Assembly: GCA_023412495.1 (NCBI GenBank)
Contig: JAEYNP010000113.1
Coordinates: forward strand, 62,001 to 126,000
Source: Pseudomonadota bacterium
GTDB lineage: Bacteria > Desulfobacterota > Desulfobulbia > Desulfobulbales > Desulfocapsaceae
DNA: 64,000 nucleotides
Direction of reading: 5' to 3'
In this document: piece after piece, positions 1-9,439 of the stretch
Layout of the letters: the number at the start of each line of letters is the position of its first letter
Numbering within the stretch: position 1 is the stretch's first letter
Notes under the pieces: model-generated
Seen by the model: only the letters and a program-made list of their open reading frames with translations
Told to the model about the DNA's origin: nothing
The model's database searches: none
Made by a program: the position numbers and the translations under genes

Positions 1-299
1 AGGACATTCTCCGGATAATCATTCCGGAACATGTTTTTTTTGAAGTACCCCATTCCGATGTTTCCTGGGATACCATTCGCAGGGAGAAATCCGCTATCGC
101 CGAAACAACGCCGGTCAGCAAGATCATGACGGAGGATGTAAGGGTCATCTCCGCCGAGGAGACGTTGCTGCGCTGCGCGGATATCTTCCTCATGGAGCAG
201 GTTCGAAGGCTTCCGGTCGTCCGGTCGGACGGCAAGGTAGTGGGCGTGGTCTACCTGCGCGACGTCTACAATGCCCTGACCAGGCTGCTGCTGGATTAA
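1..299 (+). CDS. CBS-domain protein, C-terminal part (cut by window edge)
   Basis: Open reading frame from the left edge (codons start at base 3), ending in TAA at 297-299; about 98 residues are visible. The text SKIMTEDVRVISAEETL followed by a helix and then RRLPVVRSDGKVVGVVYLRD is a typical CBS domain, the adenosyl-ligand-binding regulatory module usually found in pairs. The residues before it look like the end of another CBS unit, so this is probably a tandem-CBS protein. Whether another domain lies upstream cannot be seen. Confidence 0.8.
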   Translation, partial: DILRIIIPEHVFFEVPHSDVSWDTIRREKSAIAETTPVSKIMTEDVRVISAEETLLRCADIFLMEQVRRLPVVRSDGKVVGVVYLRDVYNALTRLLLD

Positions 300-315
300 C
301 AGCTTGCGCGCTCGG

Positions 316-666
316 CTAAAACTCGATTTCTTCATCCTGGATGGCCGGCATATAATCCTTGCGCACCGGGGCGAAGACTTCTATGGCTACCGAATCCTCG
401 AGAATCTCAGCCCCGTGCTTGACCCCCCCACCGATGCACCAGCTGTCGCCGGGCAATACCTCATGGGGGACGTCACCGATGGTGAGGCGGATTCTGCCAC
501 TCACCAGGTATCCTGTCTGTTCGTGGGGGTGGGCATGCAAGGGCAGGATAACTCCCTGATAGAGCCTGAATTCAACCATCAGGGTCTTCTCCCCGTAGAC
601 CAGCGTTTTTTGCTCGATCCCCGCCATTGCCCTTTTATAACCGACTTCACTCTTCTTCTCAAACAT
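316..666 (-). CDS. Small cupin-fold protein
   Basis: 116 residues, a usual size for a single-domain cupin. The metal-binding cupin motif 1 is visible as LPLHAHPHEQTGYLVSGRI, with His, His and Glu ligands. Motif 2 is GDSWCIGGGVKHGAEI, with its His. The fold is therefore a one-domain beta-barrel that probably binds a divalent metal. The start ATG is preceded by GAGGTGCGGAG, a good ribosome-binding site. The substrate cannot be told from sequence; such proteins act as small dioxygenases, isomerases or ligand sensors. It converges on the CBS gene with a gap of only 16 bases and has no operon partner. Confidence 0.75.
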   Translation of the reverse strand: MFEKKSEVGYKRAMAGIEQKTLVYGEKTLMVEFRLYQGVILPLHAHPHEQTGYLVSGRIRLTIGDVPHEVLPGDSWCIGGGVKHGAEILEDSVAIEVFAPVRKDYMPAIQDEEIEF

Positions 667-823
667 CTCCGCACCTCATCCCGTCACCTGTTTTCGTCAA
701 AGTCCGTTCTCGGGGCACAGCCGATACAACCAATCTTAATGCGTTTTTGTCATGATGAAACCTATAAAAACTTCTTTCGCCAAATCTAAAGCAAAGGGGT
801 CTTCGGCACCCAAAGAATAAAGA

Positions 824-860
824 AAGGGGAACCCGCTGCCATGGCAACGACGTTCCCCTT
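824..860 (-). terminator. Rho-independent terminator of the glycine-zipper gene
   Basis: Inverted repeat with arms AAGGGGAAC (824-832) and GTTCCCCTT (852-860), loop about 19 bases. Read on the minus strand it lies about 30 bases after the stop of the gene ending at 892 and is followed by a T-rich stretch (TCTTTATTC). Confidence 0.6.
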
Positions 861-891
861 GGAAGAACGACCCCTTGCTTGATAATCGATC

Positions 892-1455
892 TTACCACCT
901 GCGGTGGTGCCGATGACGGTCTCGCCGATCATGACCGTCCCAGCGATGGTCCCGCCAGTGCTTATCCCGCCAATGTTTATTGTGCCAATGACGGTCATTG
1001 CCGCGCCAGTGACGGCGATCGTCCCAATGACGATAATTCCACCTGTCCCTCTCGAAGCATACGGTTTTGATCACATCTCGGCACCGGCCGTACCGGCACT
1101 CGAAGGTGACGACATTTTGGCAAAAAGGTCTGTGGTAATACCTGGAGCCGTAACCACCTGAAGCGAGAACGATATCCGATGGCGGCGGAGGCGGCGGGAA
1201 TACCGCCGGCTGGGTTGAGACATACCCCCTGTCGTCTTGTTTATCCATCTCATTGCCGACCATATAGCCCACCATGCCTCCCACCGCAGCACCGATCAAG
1301 GTCCCCTCGGTATCGCGGCCGATGGCTTGACCCGCCAGAGCCCCGCCGCCAGCCCCAACCAGCAGGCCATTGATGCCCTGATCCCGTGCCTCTGCCTGGA
1401 CCGCCATTGATGCCGCCAAAATTATTGCCACGATACCCGATCTGACCGTCTTCAT
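892..1455 (-). CDS. Exported glycine-zipper (2TM) envelope protein with His/Arg/Trp-rich tail
   Basis: 187 residues from the ATG at 1455, chosen because AAGGAGGAAC lies just upstream; an upstream in-frame start at 1536 is less likely. Residues 1-23 (MKTVRSG then a hydrophobic run ending in VQAEA) are a signal peptide. Residues about 27-70 form a glycine zipper (GLLVGAGGGALAGQAIG, then GTLIGAAVGGMVGYMVG), as in the Rick_17kDa/2TM family of surface antigens. A PPPPPP linker and a Cys-containing segment (FCQNVVTFECRYGRCRD) follow. The last 50 residues are dense in His, Arg, Trp and Asp (repeats like HWRDKHWRDHRWD), which could bind metals or nucleic acid. The role is probably periplasmic or outer-membrane stress related; function unknown. 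Confidence 0.7.
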   Translation of the reverse strand: MKTVRSGIVAIILAASMAVQAEARDQGINGLLVGAGGGALAGQAIGRDTEGTLIGAAVGGMVGYMVGNEMDKQDDRGYVSTQPAVFPPPPPPSDIVLASGGYGSRYYHRPFCQNVVTFECRYGRCRDVIKTVCFERDRWNYRHWDDRRHWRGNDRHWHNKHWRDKHWRDHRWDGHDRRDRHRHHRRW

Positions 1456-1888
1456 TGCATGTTCCTCCTTTGCCAGGCTAGCCAAAACTCCTGATGACCA
1501 CGACTCGTGAAGAGATTTTTCTTTTTCACCCTTCATTTATAAGCCCGATAACCCGCATATCCTAGGGGACATCTGGAGGAATCGGAGGGCAGGTGGCCTT
1601 ATATCTTGGCCATGTCGGGTCCCATGTCGGGTAGAAAATCTGCAGTATTACACAAAAAATAGCGTTACGGCGCAAGGCCGTCGACAAACACCCCCGCAAA
1701 CACCCCCCCATCCGTCATGCCATATGGGAAATATAATGTTCGCGTCAGTGCCTGTCTCGCCGATCCGGTCGAGATGCTTATAGGGAGGACTTCCTGATGG
1801 AAATAACGGACAAGAACACTCTGAAAGATTCTTTACCAGAACAGAGAGAATTTGAACCTTCCTGTCAAGAATAAAGATTTGACCCCCA
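1456..1888. other. Intergenic stretch without a supported gene
   Basis: About 430 bases between the divergent upstream region of the glycine-zipper gene and the 3' end of the DMT exporter. No convincing reading frame. It contains a short tandem CATGTCGGGT (about 1612-1632) and ends in one copy of a 24-bp repeat (see 1864-1887). Confidence 0.5.
1864..1887 (-). repeat. 24-bp inverted-pair repeat, copy 1
   Basis: On the minus strand it reads GGGGGTCAAATCTTTATTCT followed by TGAC. The same 24 bases with one difference occur on the plus strand at 9373-9396. This copy sits just after the stop of the DMT exporter gene. Confidence 0.6.
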
Positions 1889-2785
1889 TCATTTGAGGGA
1901 GCGGGGCCGGGTGAGCAGCGGGACGAGTTCGACGGCGAGAATGCTCGTTAGGATGAGCAGCGCCCCCGAGAGGCGCAGCAGACTCAGCCGCTCGCCCAGA
2001 AAGATCATGCCGCAGATCGCGGCGAAGACCGTCTCGGAACTGAGGATGATCGCCGCGTCGGCGGGCGGGGTGAAGCGCTGGCCGACCACCTGCATGGTGA
2101 AGGCCATCCCCACCGAAAAGATCCCCACGTAGAGGATGCCCCAGAGCGCCCCGGCATAGTGGGCCGGGCTAGGACCTTCTACCAGCCATCCGAGGAGCAG
2201 GCCGCCAAAGCCGCAGACCAGGAACTGCCCCGCCGCCACCACCAGCGGCGCCCTCGTTCGCGAGGCCATCGCCCCGACCAGCATTACGTGGGTCGCCCAG
2301 AAGAGAGTGCTGGAGATCACCCACAGATCACCCGGCGCCAGATCTACCTCCCTCGCTCCGCTGAGGATGAAGGTGCCGATAAAACAGCTGATCGAGGCCG
2401 GCCAGATGGCGAAATGGACGCGGCGCCTGAGGACGAGCAGACCGAGAACAGGCACCAGCGGGACATAGAGGGCAGTCAGGAAGCCGGAATTGGTGACGGT
2501 GGTTCGCAGGATGCCGTGCTGCTGGAGGACAGCCGCAGTGAGCAGCACGCAGCCGGTCGCGAGTATTCCAAGCCAATCGCCGTACTGGAATTCCCGTTCT
2601 TCCCGGTTGACGCGCTGAAATTGCCGAATGGCGAAGGGCAGGACGATACAGGCCCCGACCAGAAAACGGGAGCCTGTAAAGCTGATGGTGCCCAGCTCGC
2701 CAGTGCCGATCTGCTGGACCACAAAACTGCTGCCCCAGATGATCGCCGCCAGGGTCAGCAGGAGATTGGCCTGAATACGTGTCAT
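1889..2785 (-). CDS. DMT-superfamily exporter (two EamA domains)
   Basis: 298 residues, the usual length for a ten-helix drug/metabolite transporter. The N-terminus [20 protein letters not shown] is the typical first EamA helix (LLxAAxxWGSxF). A second EamA repeat starts near residue 150 ([19 protein letters not shown]) and has the usual late motif [19 protein letters not shown]. It probably exports small metabolites or amino acids across the inner membrane; the substrate cannot be assigned. AAGGAC lies 5 bases before the ATG. It runs opposite to glpK and stands alone. Confidence 0.85.
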   Translation of the reverse strand: MTRIQANLLLTLAAIIWGSSFVVQQIGTGELGTISFTGSRFLVGACIVLPFAIRQFQRVNREEREFQYGDWLGILATGCVLLTAAVLQQHGILRTTVTNSGFLTALYVPLVPVLGLLVLRRRVHFAIWPASISCFIGTFILSGAREVDLAPGDLWVISSTLFWATHVMLVGAMASRTRAPLVVAAGQFLVCGFGGLLLGWLVEGPSPAHYAGALWGILYVGIFSVGMAFTMQVVGQRFTPPADAAIILSSETVFAAICGMIFLGERLSLLRLSGALLILTSILAVELVPLLTRPRSLK

Positions 2786-3131
2786 TTTTTGTCCTTGCAG
2801 CTATTATTCTGGGCAGCGCCACATCGATTGCCCGGCCGCCGCCGGCTTTTTGTGCCCTGCTGCATTGCCGCGGCCGACAACGGATTCGCAAGCCGATGGT
2901 GCCGGAGTAATCAAAAAAAGATCCGCCAGTATACCCATAACATGTTATTTTTCAAGCGATGTAATCCACATGGCCACCTGCGGCGACAGGCTGCCGGAAA
3001 AAACAATGCCAGCACCGTCATTAACTATCATTGGTGCCCCGATTGCCATAGATGTTTCAAAAAGGATAAGATGCTCCAGCTGCCGAATGTTTACCAAAAA
3101 ACTGAAAATGGAATTACCTAAGGAGATCCCC

Positions 3132-4619
3132 ATGCCTTCGCATATCCTTGCCATTGACCAGGGAACAACCTCGAGCAGGGCCATCGTCTTCAACGAAAAA
3201 CTCGATATCATCGCCATTGCCCAGCAGGAATTTCCCCAGTACTTTCCGCAGTCGGGTTGGGTGGAACACGATCCCGAGGAGATCTGGAAATCCACCTTGG
3301 ACACCTGCCGGGCGGCCCTGAAAACGGCAGGGTTGAATGCCGCGGAAATTGCGGCGATAGGCATCACCAACCAGCGGGAGACGACAGTCGTCTGGGACAG
3401 CGACACCGGCGAACCTGTCCACAAAGCCATCGTCTGGCAGGACCGGAGGACCTCCGACTATTGCACCAGGTTGCGCGAGGCCGGCCACGATCCGCTGATC
3501 ACCGGGAAAACCGGCCTCCTGCTCGACGCCTACTTCTCCGGCACCAAGGTCAAATGGCTGCTCGACAACGTGCCGGGCGCACGGCAGAAGGCCTTGGCCG
3601 GCAAGCTCCGCTTCGGCACCATAGACACCTTTCTGCTCTCCCGCCTCACCGGCGGCCGCGTACATGCGACGGACGCGACCAACGCCTCCCGCACCATGCT
3701 CTTCAATATCCACGACAACTGCTGGGACAACGAACTGCTGGAACTCCTCGACATCCCGGCATCGCTGCTGCCCGAGGTGAAAGACTCCTCCGCCGATTTC
3801 GGCGCAATCGAGCCTGGTCTTCTCGGCGCCGCCATCCCCGTCTGCGGCATCGCCGGAGATCAGCAGGCGGCCCTGGTCGGCCAGGCCTGCTTTACCCCCG
3901 GCATGATCAAATCCACCTACGGCACCGGCTGCTTCATCGTCCTCAACACCGGCGAACAAGCGGTCCGCTCGCAGAACCGGCTGCTCACCACCATCGGCTA
4001 TCGGATAAACGGCAAGACCACCTACGCCCTCGAAGGTTCGATATTTGTGGCCGGGGCGGCGGTGCAGTGGATGCGCGACGCCATGGGCATCATCGAGTCC
4101 GCCGCCGACACCGGCAGGCTCGCCCGACAGGCCGATCTCAACCAGGACGTCTACCTCGTCCCGGCCTTCACCGGCCTCGGCGCCCCCCACTGGGACCCCG
4201 ACGCCCGCGGCGCCATCTTCGGCATCACCCGCGCCACCGGCCCCGCCGAACTCTCCAAGGCCGCCCTCGAATCCGTCTGCTACCAGACCCGCGACCTCCT
4301 CGAGGCCATGCGCGGCGACTGGCCGGACATGGGCGAAACCGTGCTGCGCGTCGATGGCGGCATGGTGGCCTCCGACTACACCATGCAGTTCCTCGCCGAC
4401 ATCCTCAACGCCCCCGTCGACCGCCCGGTCGTCCTCGAAACCACCGCCCTCGGGGCGGCGTACCTGGCGGGACTCCGGAAAGGCATTTTTCCGCCACCGG
4501 AGCAGTTCGCGGATTCATGGCAGCGCGATAAACGTTTTATTCCGTTGCTTGCCGAGCAAATTCGCGTCAGGAAATACAACGGCTGGAAGGATGCTGTTCG
4601 AAGAACCCTCAGCAGATAG
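3132..4619 (+). CDS. glpK: Glycerol kinase
   Basis: 495 residues from the ATG at 3132 (AGGAGATCCCC just upstream); the family is normally about 500. It phosphorylates glycerol to sn-glycerol 3-phosphate in the cytoplasm. FGGY-kinase hallmarks are present: N-terminal phosphate loop [32 protein letters not shown], the glycerol-site text [11 protein letters not shown], the [13 protein letters not shown] segment and the second domain's [18 protein letters not shown] and [16 protein letters not shown]. No glpF, glpD or glpR lies next to it, so glycerol uptake and oxidation genes must be elsewhere. The 3' end converges on the SpmAB gene, 42 bases away. A longer in-frame extension upstream to 2850 has no family support. 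Confidence 0.95.
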   Translation: MPSHILAIDQGTTSSRAIVFNEKLDIIAIAQQEFPQYFPQSGWVEHDPEEIWKSTLDTCRAALKTAGLNAAEIAAIGITNQRETTVVWDSDTGEPVHKAIVWQDRRTSDYCTRLREAGHDPLITGKTGLLLDAYFSGTKVKWLLDNVPGARQKALAGKLRFGTIDTFLLSRLTGGRVHATDATNASRTMLFNIHDNCWDNELLELLDIPASLLPEVKDSSADFGAIEPGLLGAAIPVCGIAGDQQAALVGQACFTPGMIKSTYGTGCFIVLNTGEQAVRSQNRLLTTIGYRINGKTTYALEGSIFVAGAAVQWMRDAMGIIESAADTGRLARQADLNQDVYLVPAFTGLGAPHWDPDARGAIFGITRATGPAELSKAALESVCYQTRDLLEAMRGDWPDMGETVLRVDGGMVASDYTMQFLADILNAPVDRPVVLETTALGAAYLAGLRKGIFPPPEQFADSWQRDKRFIPLLAEQIRVRKYNGWKDAVRRTLSR

Positions 4620-4661
4620 GCTGACGCCGGACTCATCGTCCGGGGAGTTACCGGGGACGGC

Positions 4662-5972
4662 TCACGCTGCTGTAAAGAAGAGAGTGCAGGCGATAACGGC
4701 AAAGACGATCCCCGCCGCGTCGGCGGTCAGCGCGGCAGCGAGGGTGTGGCGCACCCTGCGGATCTGGATGGCGCCGTAATAGACCGCCATCACATAAAAC
4801 GTCGTTTCGGTACAGCCCTGCAGCGTGGACACCAGATAGCCGGTATAGCTGTCGGGGCCGATAGCCGGATCGTTGATGATGGAAGCGAGGATGGCATAGG
4901 CGCCCGAGCCGGAAAGCGGGCGCATCAAGGCCATGGGCAGTGCCTCGGCCGGAAGACCGACAGCACTGGTATATGTTGCCAGAGCGCCCACCACCACATC
5001 CAGCCCCCCGCTGGCCTTGAGCATGCCGATCGCCACCAGGATGGCCACCATGTACGGTATGATCCGGAGAGCAACCTGAAAACCGTCCTTGGCCCCTTCG
5101 ACAAAAACCTCATAGATCGCCACCTTCCGGAAAAGTCCGAAGACCAGGAAGCCCACGATCAGCCCCGGCAGAATCCAAGGGGACGCTGCCTGTCCGAAGA
5201 GCACGGCACAGGGTATCGACAGAGCCAGCAACGCCAGAGCGGTATAGCTTACCCAGAGGGGGTAGCCCTTGTCAGCCGGAGCGGCGAGACTCACCTCAGC
5301 CGCGGGGGTCTTTCCGGAATCCGCCGCCTCAGCCGCCTCTTCCGACCGGCTCAGCCCTGCAGGAACCTGGAAAAATCGCTGATAGAGTTTTGCCGACAGC
5401 ACGGCGATGAGGGTCGAGCCGATGGTGGCGAAAAGGGTGGTCGGTAAAATCGCCGCCGGATCCTGGGAACCTGCTGCGGCCCGCAGGGCGATCACCCCGG
5501 TGGGCAGAAGCGTCACGCTTGAGGTGTTGATCGCCATGAACAGGGCCATGGAATTGGTGGCGGTTCCCTTGTGGGGATTGAGTGTATCCAGCTCCTGCAT
5601 GGCCTTGATGCCGAAGGGGGTGGCGGCGTTGCCCAGGCCCAGCGCATTGGCGGAGAGGTTGAGAATCATGGCGCCCATGGCCGGATGATCCGGCGGCACT
5701 TCCGGAAAGAGCCGCACCATCAATGGCCGGATCAGCCGGGACAGGATCTGGAGAAGCCCCCCCGCTTCGGCAATCTTCATCAAGCCAAGAAAAAGCGCCA
5801 TGACGCCCACCAACCCGATGGCTAAATCGACCGCGCCGCCCGCCGATTCCACCATCGCCTTGGAGAGTTTTGCCATGGGGGACTGTCCGTCGGCAAAGGG
5901 GCCGCCGGTAAGCTGTTGCCATCCGGCAAAAAGAAAGGAGGAGATGACGAGGATCACAAAGATAACGTTCAT
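4662..5972 (-). CDS. Fused SpmA/SpmB-type membrane protein (nucleoside-recognition/Gate domains)
   Basis: 436 residues from the ATG at 5972; a GTG 30 bases upstream is the alternative start. The first half (MNVIFVILVISSFLFAGWQQ, later AMILNLSANALGLGNAATPF and TSSVTLLPTGVIALRA) matches spore maturation protein A. After a variable linker near residues 205-240, the second half (ALRIIPYMVAILVAIGMLKASGG, LMRPLSGSGAYAILASII, STLQGCTETTFYVMAVYYGA) matches SpmB. Each half carries a Gate (nucleoside-recognition) domain with several membrane helices. In Bacillus the two are separate; fused forms occur in non-sporulating Gram-negatives. Transport role unknown. No sporulation gene is nearby. Confidence 0.85.
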   Translation of the reverse strand: MNVIFVILVISSFLFAGWQQLTGGPFADGQSPMAKLSKAMVESAGGAVDLAIGLVGVMALFLGLMKIAEAGGLLQILSRLIRPLMVRLFPEVPPDHPAMGAMILNLSANALGLGNAATPFGIKAMQELDTLNPHKGTATNSMALFMAINTSSVTLLPTGVIALRAAAGSQDPAAILPTTLFATIGSTLIAVLSAKLYQRFFQVPAGLSRSEEAAEAADSGKTPAAEVSLAAPADKGYPLWVSYTALALLALSIPCAVLFGQAASPWILPGLIVGFLVFGLFRKVAIYEVFVEGAKDGFQVALRIIPYMVAILVAIGMLKASGGLDVVVGALATYTSAVGLPAEALPMALMRPLSGSGAYAILASIINDPAIGPDSYTGYLVSTLQGCTETTFYVMAVYYGAIQIRRVRHTLAAALTADAAGIVFAVIACTLFFTAA

Positions 5973-6236
5973 GGGAACCCTGTGAAAATGGCAAAGAGAC
6001 ACCCGGCGGCGATGCGACGGGCAATCGAACGAGACAGTGAGGGAAGACCCTACTCTTTTGATTCCGCGATGTAAAGAAGCTATATCGGTATCCCTCCTCG
6101 TCCCTGAAGGTCCGCCTCAAGGTGAACTCGATGGACCGTCGGAGGCCGGCACTTCTTTTGCGCCATAGTCCCGAAAACTTCAGGGACGGCTTGCCATTTC
6201 GGCCCTTCCGGTCCATACTCAAACAGAAAGGACGGC

Positions 6237-6593
6237 GTGGACCGTGAAACACCGAGGAAAAGGCGTGTGACGGAGAATTCATCGGAGCAGCAACAAAAGC
6301 GGCGCAGAGGACTGGCAGTTGTCATTATCGGCCTATCCCTGGCAGCGGGCATAGGGTTGGCCCTCAGCCCCCGTTCCGTCCAGCTCTGGAGTATGGCGGT
6401 ACTCGCCCTCCCGTTGAACCTCGCGGCGGCGGTGAGCTTCGCCGCATCAGCGATGCTCGCCTGGCGGCGAAGAGCCGTTTTCCTGGCGGTCATGTGGGCC
6501 GTCCTTTCATGTCTCTTTCTTCTCATGCTGCTGGCTGACGGAGAGTATCTCCACCAGCTTATCCTGGCGGCAAGGGAGGGTGGGAACCGATAA
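6237..6593 (+). CDS. Small inner-membrane protein of unknown function
   Basis: 118 residues starting at a GTG preceded by AAAGGACGGC; a second GTG at 6267 is also possible. A charged N-terminus (KRRRG) is followed by three likely membrane helices: LAVVIIGLSLAAGIGLAL, LWSMAVLALPLNLAAAVSFA and AVFLAVMWAVLSCLFLLMLL. No family is recognised. It lies 42 bases before the Sel1 protein gene on the same strand and may be co-transcribed with it. Overlapping reading frames on the other strand lack such a pattern. Confidence 0.5.
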   Translation: MDRETPRKRRVTENSSEQQQKRRRGLAVVIIGLSLAAGIGLALSPRSVQLWSMAVLALPLNLAAAVSFAASAMLAWRRRAVFLAVMWAVLSCLFLLMLLADGEYLHQLILAAREGGNR

Positions 6594-6635
6594 AGATCGT
6601 AACGGCCTGGCTCCGGCCGTTTTACGGAGATTCCG

Positions 6636-8771
6636 ATGGCGAAAAAATTTCTTGATCTGTCCTGGCTGTTCTGCATCCTGACTATTTTACTATGGGCATT
6701 CCCCCGGATGGCCCTGGCCGACTACGACCGAGCGGTGCAGCTCTACAATCGCGGCGATTTCCCCGCGGCTTTCAAAGAGTTCCTGCATCTTGCCGAAGCA
6801 GGTGATAACCATGCCCAGCAGGCCGTGGGCCTGATGTACGAGAAGGGCCGCGGGGTAAAGCGGGACTTTCGCGAGGCGGCCCGCTGGTATGAGCAGGCGG
6901 CCATCCAGGGCAACGAATTGGCGGCAGGCAACCTGGGGGTCCTGTATCGAGACGGGCTCGGCGTCGAGCGCGATTACCGCCAGGCCATGCACTGGCTGAA
7001 ACAGGCGGCGATGGCGGGCGAGCCCTATGCCATGCACAATCTGGGGGCACTTTATGCCAATGGCCAGGGGCCGCCGGCCGACCTGGTGGAGGGTTTCGCC
7101 TGGATCACCCTGGCCGTGGAAGGCGGAGCCGAGCAGGAGGCGCGGGCCGACCTTGAGCGGATCGGCCGGTTGTTGAGCGGCGAAGAACGGCGGCGGGCGG
7201 ACTCGCGCGTCCGCGAATTGGCGGCTCACCTGGGCCGGGCCGGGCAGGAAGAACCTGCCGAAACCGCAGAGCAGCCGCTGCAACCCGGTAAGGTCAGCCA
7301 GGATTCCCTCGGGAATACCGACGTGCAGAAGAGCGTCTCCTGGACCGGCTGCGCACTGGACGGCATCAGCCTCCGCTGTCCGGCCGACTGGCAGATCGAG
7401 CAGGGAAACAGGGAGGGCATGGTCGCCATTGCCGGGGCAGGTGGGGAGCGGCTGGTGGTCTGGCCGATTTTTACCAGGGGCCGGCTCAACGCGACCTCGG
7501 CCTTCCGGCTGCTGACCACCCTCACCCGGCTGGTCGAGCCCGGCGTGTCGCTGCCGGAGCCGCCGCAGCAGGTGGCCCCGACCGTCATCCGGGCAGGCGG
7601 TGGCGGGCATGGCCGGCAATGCATCGGCGCGCTCTTCTGGGTCGCCACACCGGCCGGTGATGCCATAACCTATGTCCTGGCTTCGGCGGATTCCGGCGCC
7701 TTTGGCAAGACCCTGCCGGTTTTTGCCGAGATCCTGGGCAGCCTCTCCCTGCGCGGGAGCGGTCGTGGTGCTGCAAGCGGCAGCCAGCCGGCCGGCCATG
7801 AGCTCTCGTACGTCCGGTTCACCGATCCGACCGAAAACGCCTTCACCGTCGAAATCCCGTCCGGCTGGCGGTCTTCCGGGGGAATCGCCCGGTATAACGC
7901 TTCCGACGTTCGCCCCTGGCTGCGTCTGGTCTCGCCGGACGGCAGGGTGCAGGTCTTCATGGGCGATCCGCGGATTCCCAGCATGCTGGTGCCCAACGCG
8001 CCGCTCGCCGCCATGGGTTTTACCGAGGGGATGATCTACGATGCCGGTTACAATCAGCGGTTCCTGCTCCGCTCCTACCATCCCGGCAAAGAGGCGGCCC
8101 GCCTCTATATGCAGGAGCAACTTGCCGAGGGCTGCCAGGACGGGGTGGTCGAGGATTTCCGTGACCGGCTGGAGCTGTCGGCGACGATCAACGGGATTTT
8201 CCGGGCTTTTCGCTCGCCCTTCGCCGAACAGCAGCTGCATACCGGGGAGATAGCCAGGAGCTGTCCCGGCGCGGATCTGGCCCAGTACGTCTTCGCCGGC
8301 ACCCTCTTGTCACGGATCCCCTCGCCTCAGGGCGATTTCGGGATGTGGGTCCTCAACTACCTGTACGGCTTCCAGTCCCCCCGGGCCGACGCCGGCCGAG
8401 CGCTCGCCGTCACCCGTCATCTAGCCGACAGTTTTCGGGTAACCGAACAATGGGCGCAGATGAACGGGGGGCTGCAGAGCCGGGTTTCGGATATCGTCGC
8501 CCGCACCGGGGCGGAGATCGCCCGGACGGTGAGCGACGGGTATTGGCATGCCCAGCGCACCCGGGAAAAGGGGCTCGAGCAGTACGGCCAAGCGATCCGC
8601 GGAGTGGAGGAGACCCTCGACACCGTGACCGGAGAGCGGATCGAGGTGGTTTCCGGCTTCGAACACAACTGGATAGACCACCAGGGGTATGTGGTCGGCA
8701 CCCGGACCGAAACCAGCCCCGGCATCGATTTCCGGCAGCTGCTGCAGGTTGGGGGAGATGAAAGGCGGTGA
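6636..8771 (+). CDS. Exported Sel1-repeat protein with large uncharacterised C-terminal region
   Basis: 711 residues, GGAG upstream of the ATG. Residues 1-28 form a signal peptide (hydrophobic run ending in MALADYDRA). Residues about 30-160 hold at least three Sel1/TPR-like repeats of 36 residues: AQQAVGLMYEKGRGVKRDF, AAGNLGVLYRDGLGVERDY and AMHNLGALYANGQGPPADL. These form an alpha-solenoid for protein contacts. The remaining 500 residues carry two similar-looking stretches beginning LRCPADWQIEQGN and FTVEIPSGWRSSGG, both suggestive of beta-rich modules; no catalytic motif is recognised. Probably periplasmic. The stop codon lies inside the terminator hairpin arm that follows. Confidence 0.7.
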   Translation: MAKKFLDLSWLFCILTILLWAFPRMALADYDRAVQLYNRGDFPAAFKEFLHLAEAGDNHAQQAVGLMYEKGRGVKRDFREAARWYEQAAIQGNELAAGNLGVLYRDGLGVERDYRQAMHWLKQAAMAGEPYAMHNLGALYANGQGPPADLVEGFAWITLAVEGGAEQEARADLERIGRLLSGEERRRADSRVRELAAHLGRAGQEEPAETAEQPLQPGKVSQDSLGNTDVQKSVSWTGCALDGISLRCPADWQIEQGNREGMVAIAGAGGERLVVWPIFTRGRLNATSAFRLLTTLTRLVEPGVSLPEPPQQVAPTVIRAGGGGHGRQCIGALFWVATPAGDAITYVLASADSGAFGKTLPVFAEILGSLSLRGSGRGAASGSQPAGHELSYVRFTDPTENAFTVEIPSGWRSSGGIARYNASDVRPWLRLVSPDGRVQVFMGDPRIPSMLVPNAPLAAMGFTEGMIYDAGYNQRFLLRSYHPGKEAARLYMQEQLAEGCQDGVVEDFRDRLELSATINGIFRAFRSPFAEQQLHTGEIARSCPGADLAQYVFAGTLLSRIPSPQGDFGMWVLNYLYGFQSPRADAGRALAVTRHLADSFRVTEQWAQMNGGLQSRVSDIVARTGAEIARTVSDGYWHAQRTREKGLEQYGQAIRGVEETLDTVTGERIEVVSGFEHNWIDHQGYVVGTRTETSPGIDFRQLLQVGGDERR

Positions 8772-8805
8772 CGCCGAGGGCGGATAAATAACCTCCCTCG
8801 GCGTC
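8770..8805. terminator. Bidirectional terminator hairpin between convergent genes
   Basis: Perfect 11-bp stem GACGCCGAGGG (8770-8780) and CCCTCGGCGTC (8795-8805) with a 14-base A/T-rich loop, between the Sel1 gene and the ferritin-like gene that converge here. No long T-run on either side. Confidence 0.6.
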
Positions 8806-8818
8806 CGATTGTCAGGGC

Positions 8819-9247
8819 TTAGGCAAGCAGACTGACGAAGGTGTTGTGGTGCTCCTCCTCGTCGGCGAGGATATCCTGAAACATATTCGAAGTGACGGTG
8901 TCACCCTCTTCCTCCGCCTTGGCGATGATTTTCCGGTACAGCTCGATGGCCCCGGCTTCCAGGGCGGCGTTTATCTTCATCATTTCCGCCAATGTCTCCC
9001 CCACCTTGATCTCGGTGGGTTTGGTGGTCGGCTTGCCGCCAAGATAGACCAGCCGCTCGGCGATCGTTTCGGCATGCTTCATCTCGACGATGGAGATCTT
9101 CTTGATCTCACCTCTGACGGCAAAGCCCTGGACGCCGGTCATCAACACATGCTGCCACATGTAGGAGATGGATACCGAAAGCTCACGGGCTATCGCCTCG
9201 TTCAGCATATCCTTCAGTTCCTTCGATACGCTTGGGGGTGCGGACAT
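8819..9247 (-). CDS. Ferritin-like (bacterioferritin/Dps-type) diiron protein
   Basis: 142 residues from the ATG at 9247 (AAAAAAGGAGTCGATT upstream). A four-helix bundle with diiron ligands typical of the ferritin-like superfamily: ELSVSISYMWQHVL on helix A, EMKHAETIAERLVYLGG (ExxH) on helix B, EAGAIELYRKIIAKAEE on helix C and DEEEHHNTFVSLL (ExxH-like) on helix D. This is closest to short bacterioferritin-like proteins that oxidise and store iron or detoxify peroxide. No haem ligand can be assigned with certainty. Single gene, converging with the Sel1 gene. Confidence 0.8.
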   Translation of the reverse strand: MSAPPSVSKELKDMLNEAIARELSVSISYMWQHVLMTGVQGFAVRGEIKKISIVEMKHAETIAERLVYLGGKPTTKPTEIKVGETLAEMMKINAALEAGAIELYRKIIAKAEEEGDTVTSNMFQDILADEEEHHNTFVSLLA

Positions 9248-9372
9248 AATCGACTCCTTTTTTAATGGGGTTGATAAATGCATTTCGCCAGTACTTCAAG
9301 CAACAATCCTATCATATTGTTGCGCCCGAAACAATGGCCTGAAATCTCCGCCTTTGGGAGGGGGTCGCGTGA

Positions 9373-9396
9373 GGGGGTCAAATCTTTATCCTTGAC
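9373..9396 (+). repeat. 24-bp inverted-pair repeat, copy 2
   Basis: Begins GGGGGTCAAATCTTTATCCT and ends TGAC. Differs at one base from the reverse complement of 1864-1887. It sits in the 190-base gap between the ferritin-like gene's upstream region and the aminotransferase 3' end. The sequence style (GGGGTCAxxTCTTTA...TTGAC) resembles motifs associated with REP elements, but no REP-associated transposase gene is in the window. Confidence 0.5.
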
Positions 9397-9439
9397 AAAA
9401 ACCCTGCAGCATATGGCAACCCTGGCCAATTTAGGGTCG

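Noticed and set aside
2159..3121. 320-residue plus-strand frame opposite the DMT exporter
   Set aside because: Antisense to a ten-helix EamA transporter; Arg/Asp-rich translation without motifs.
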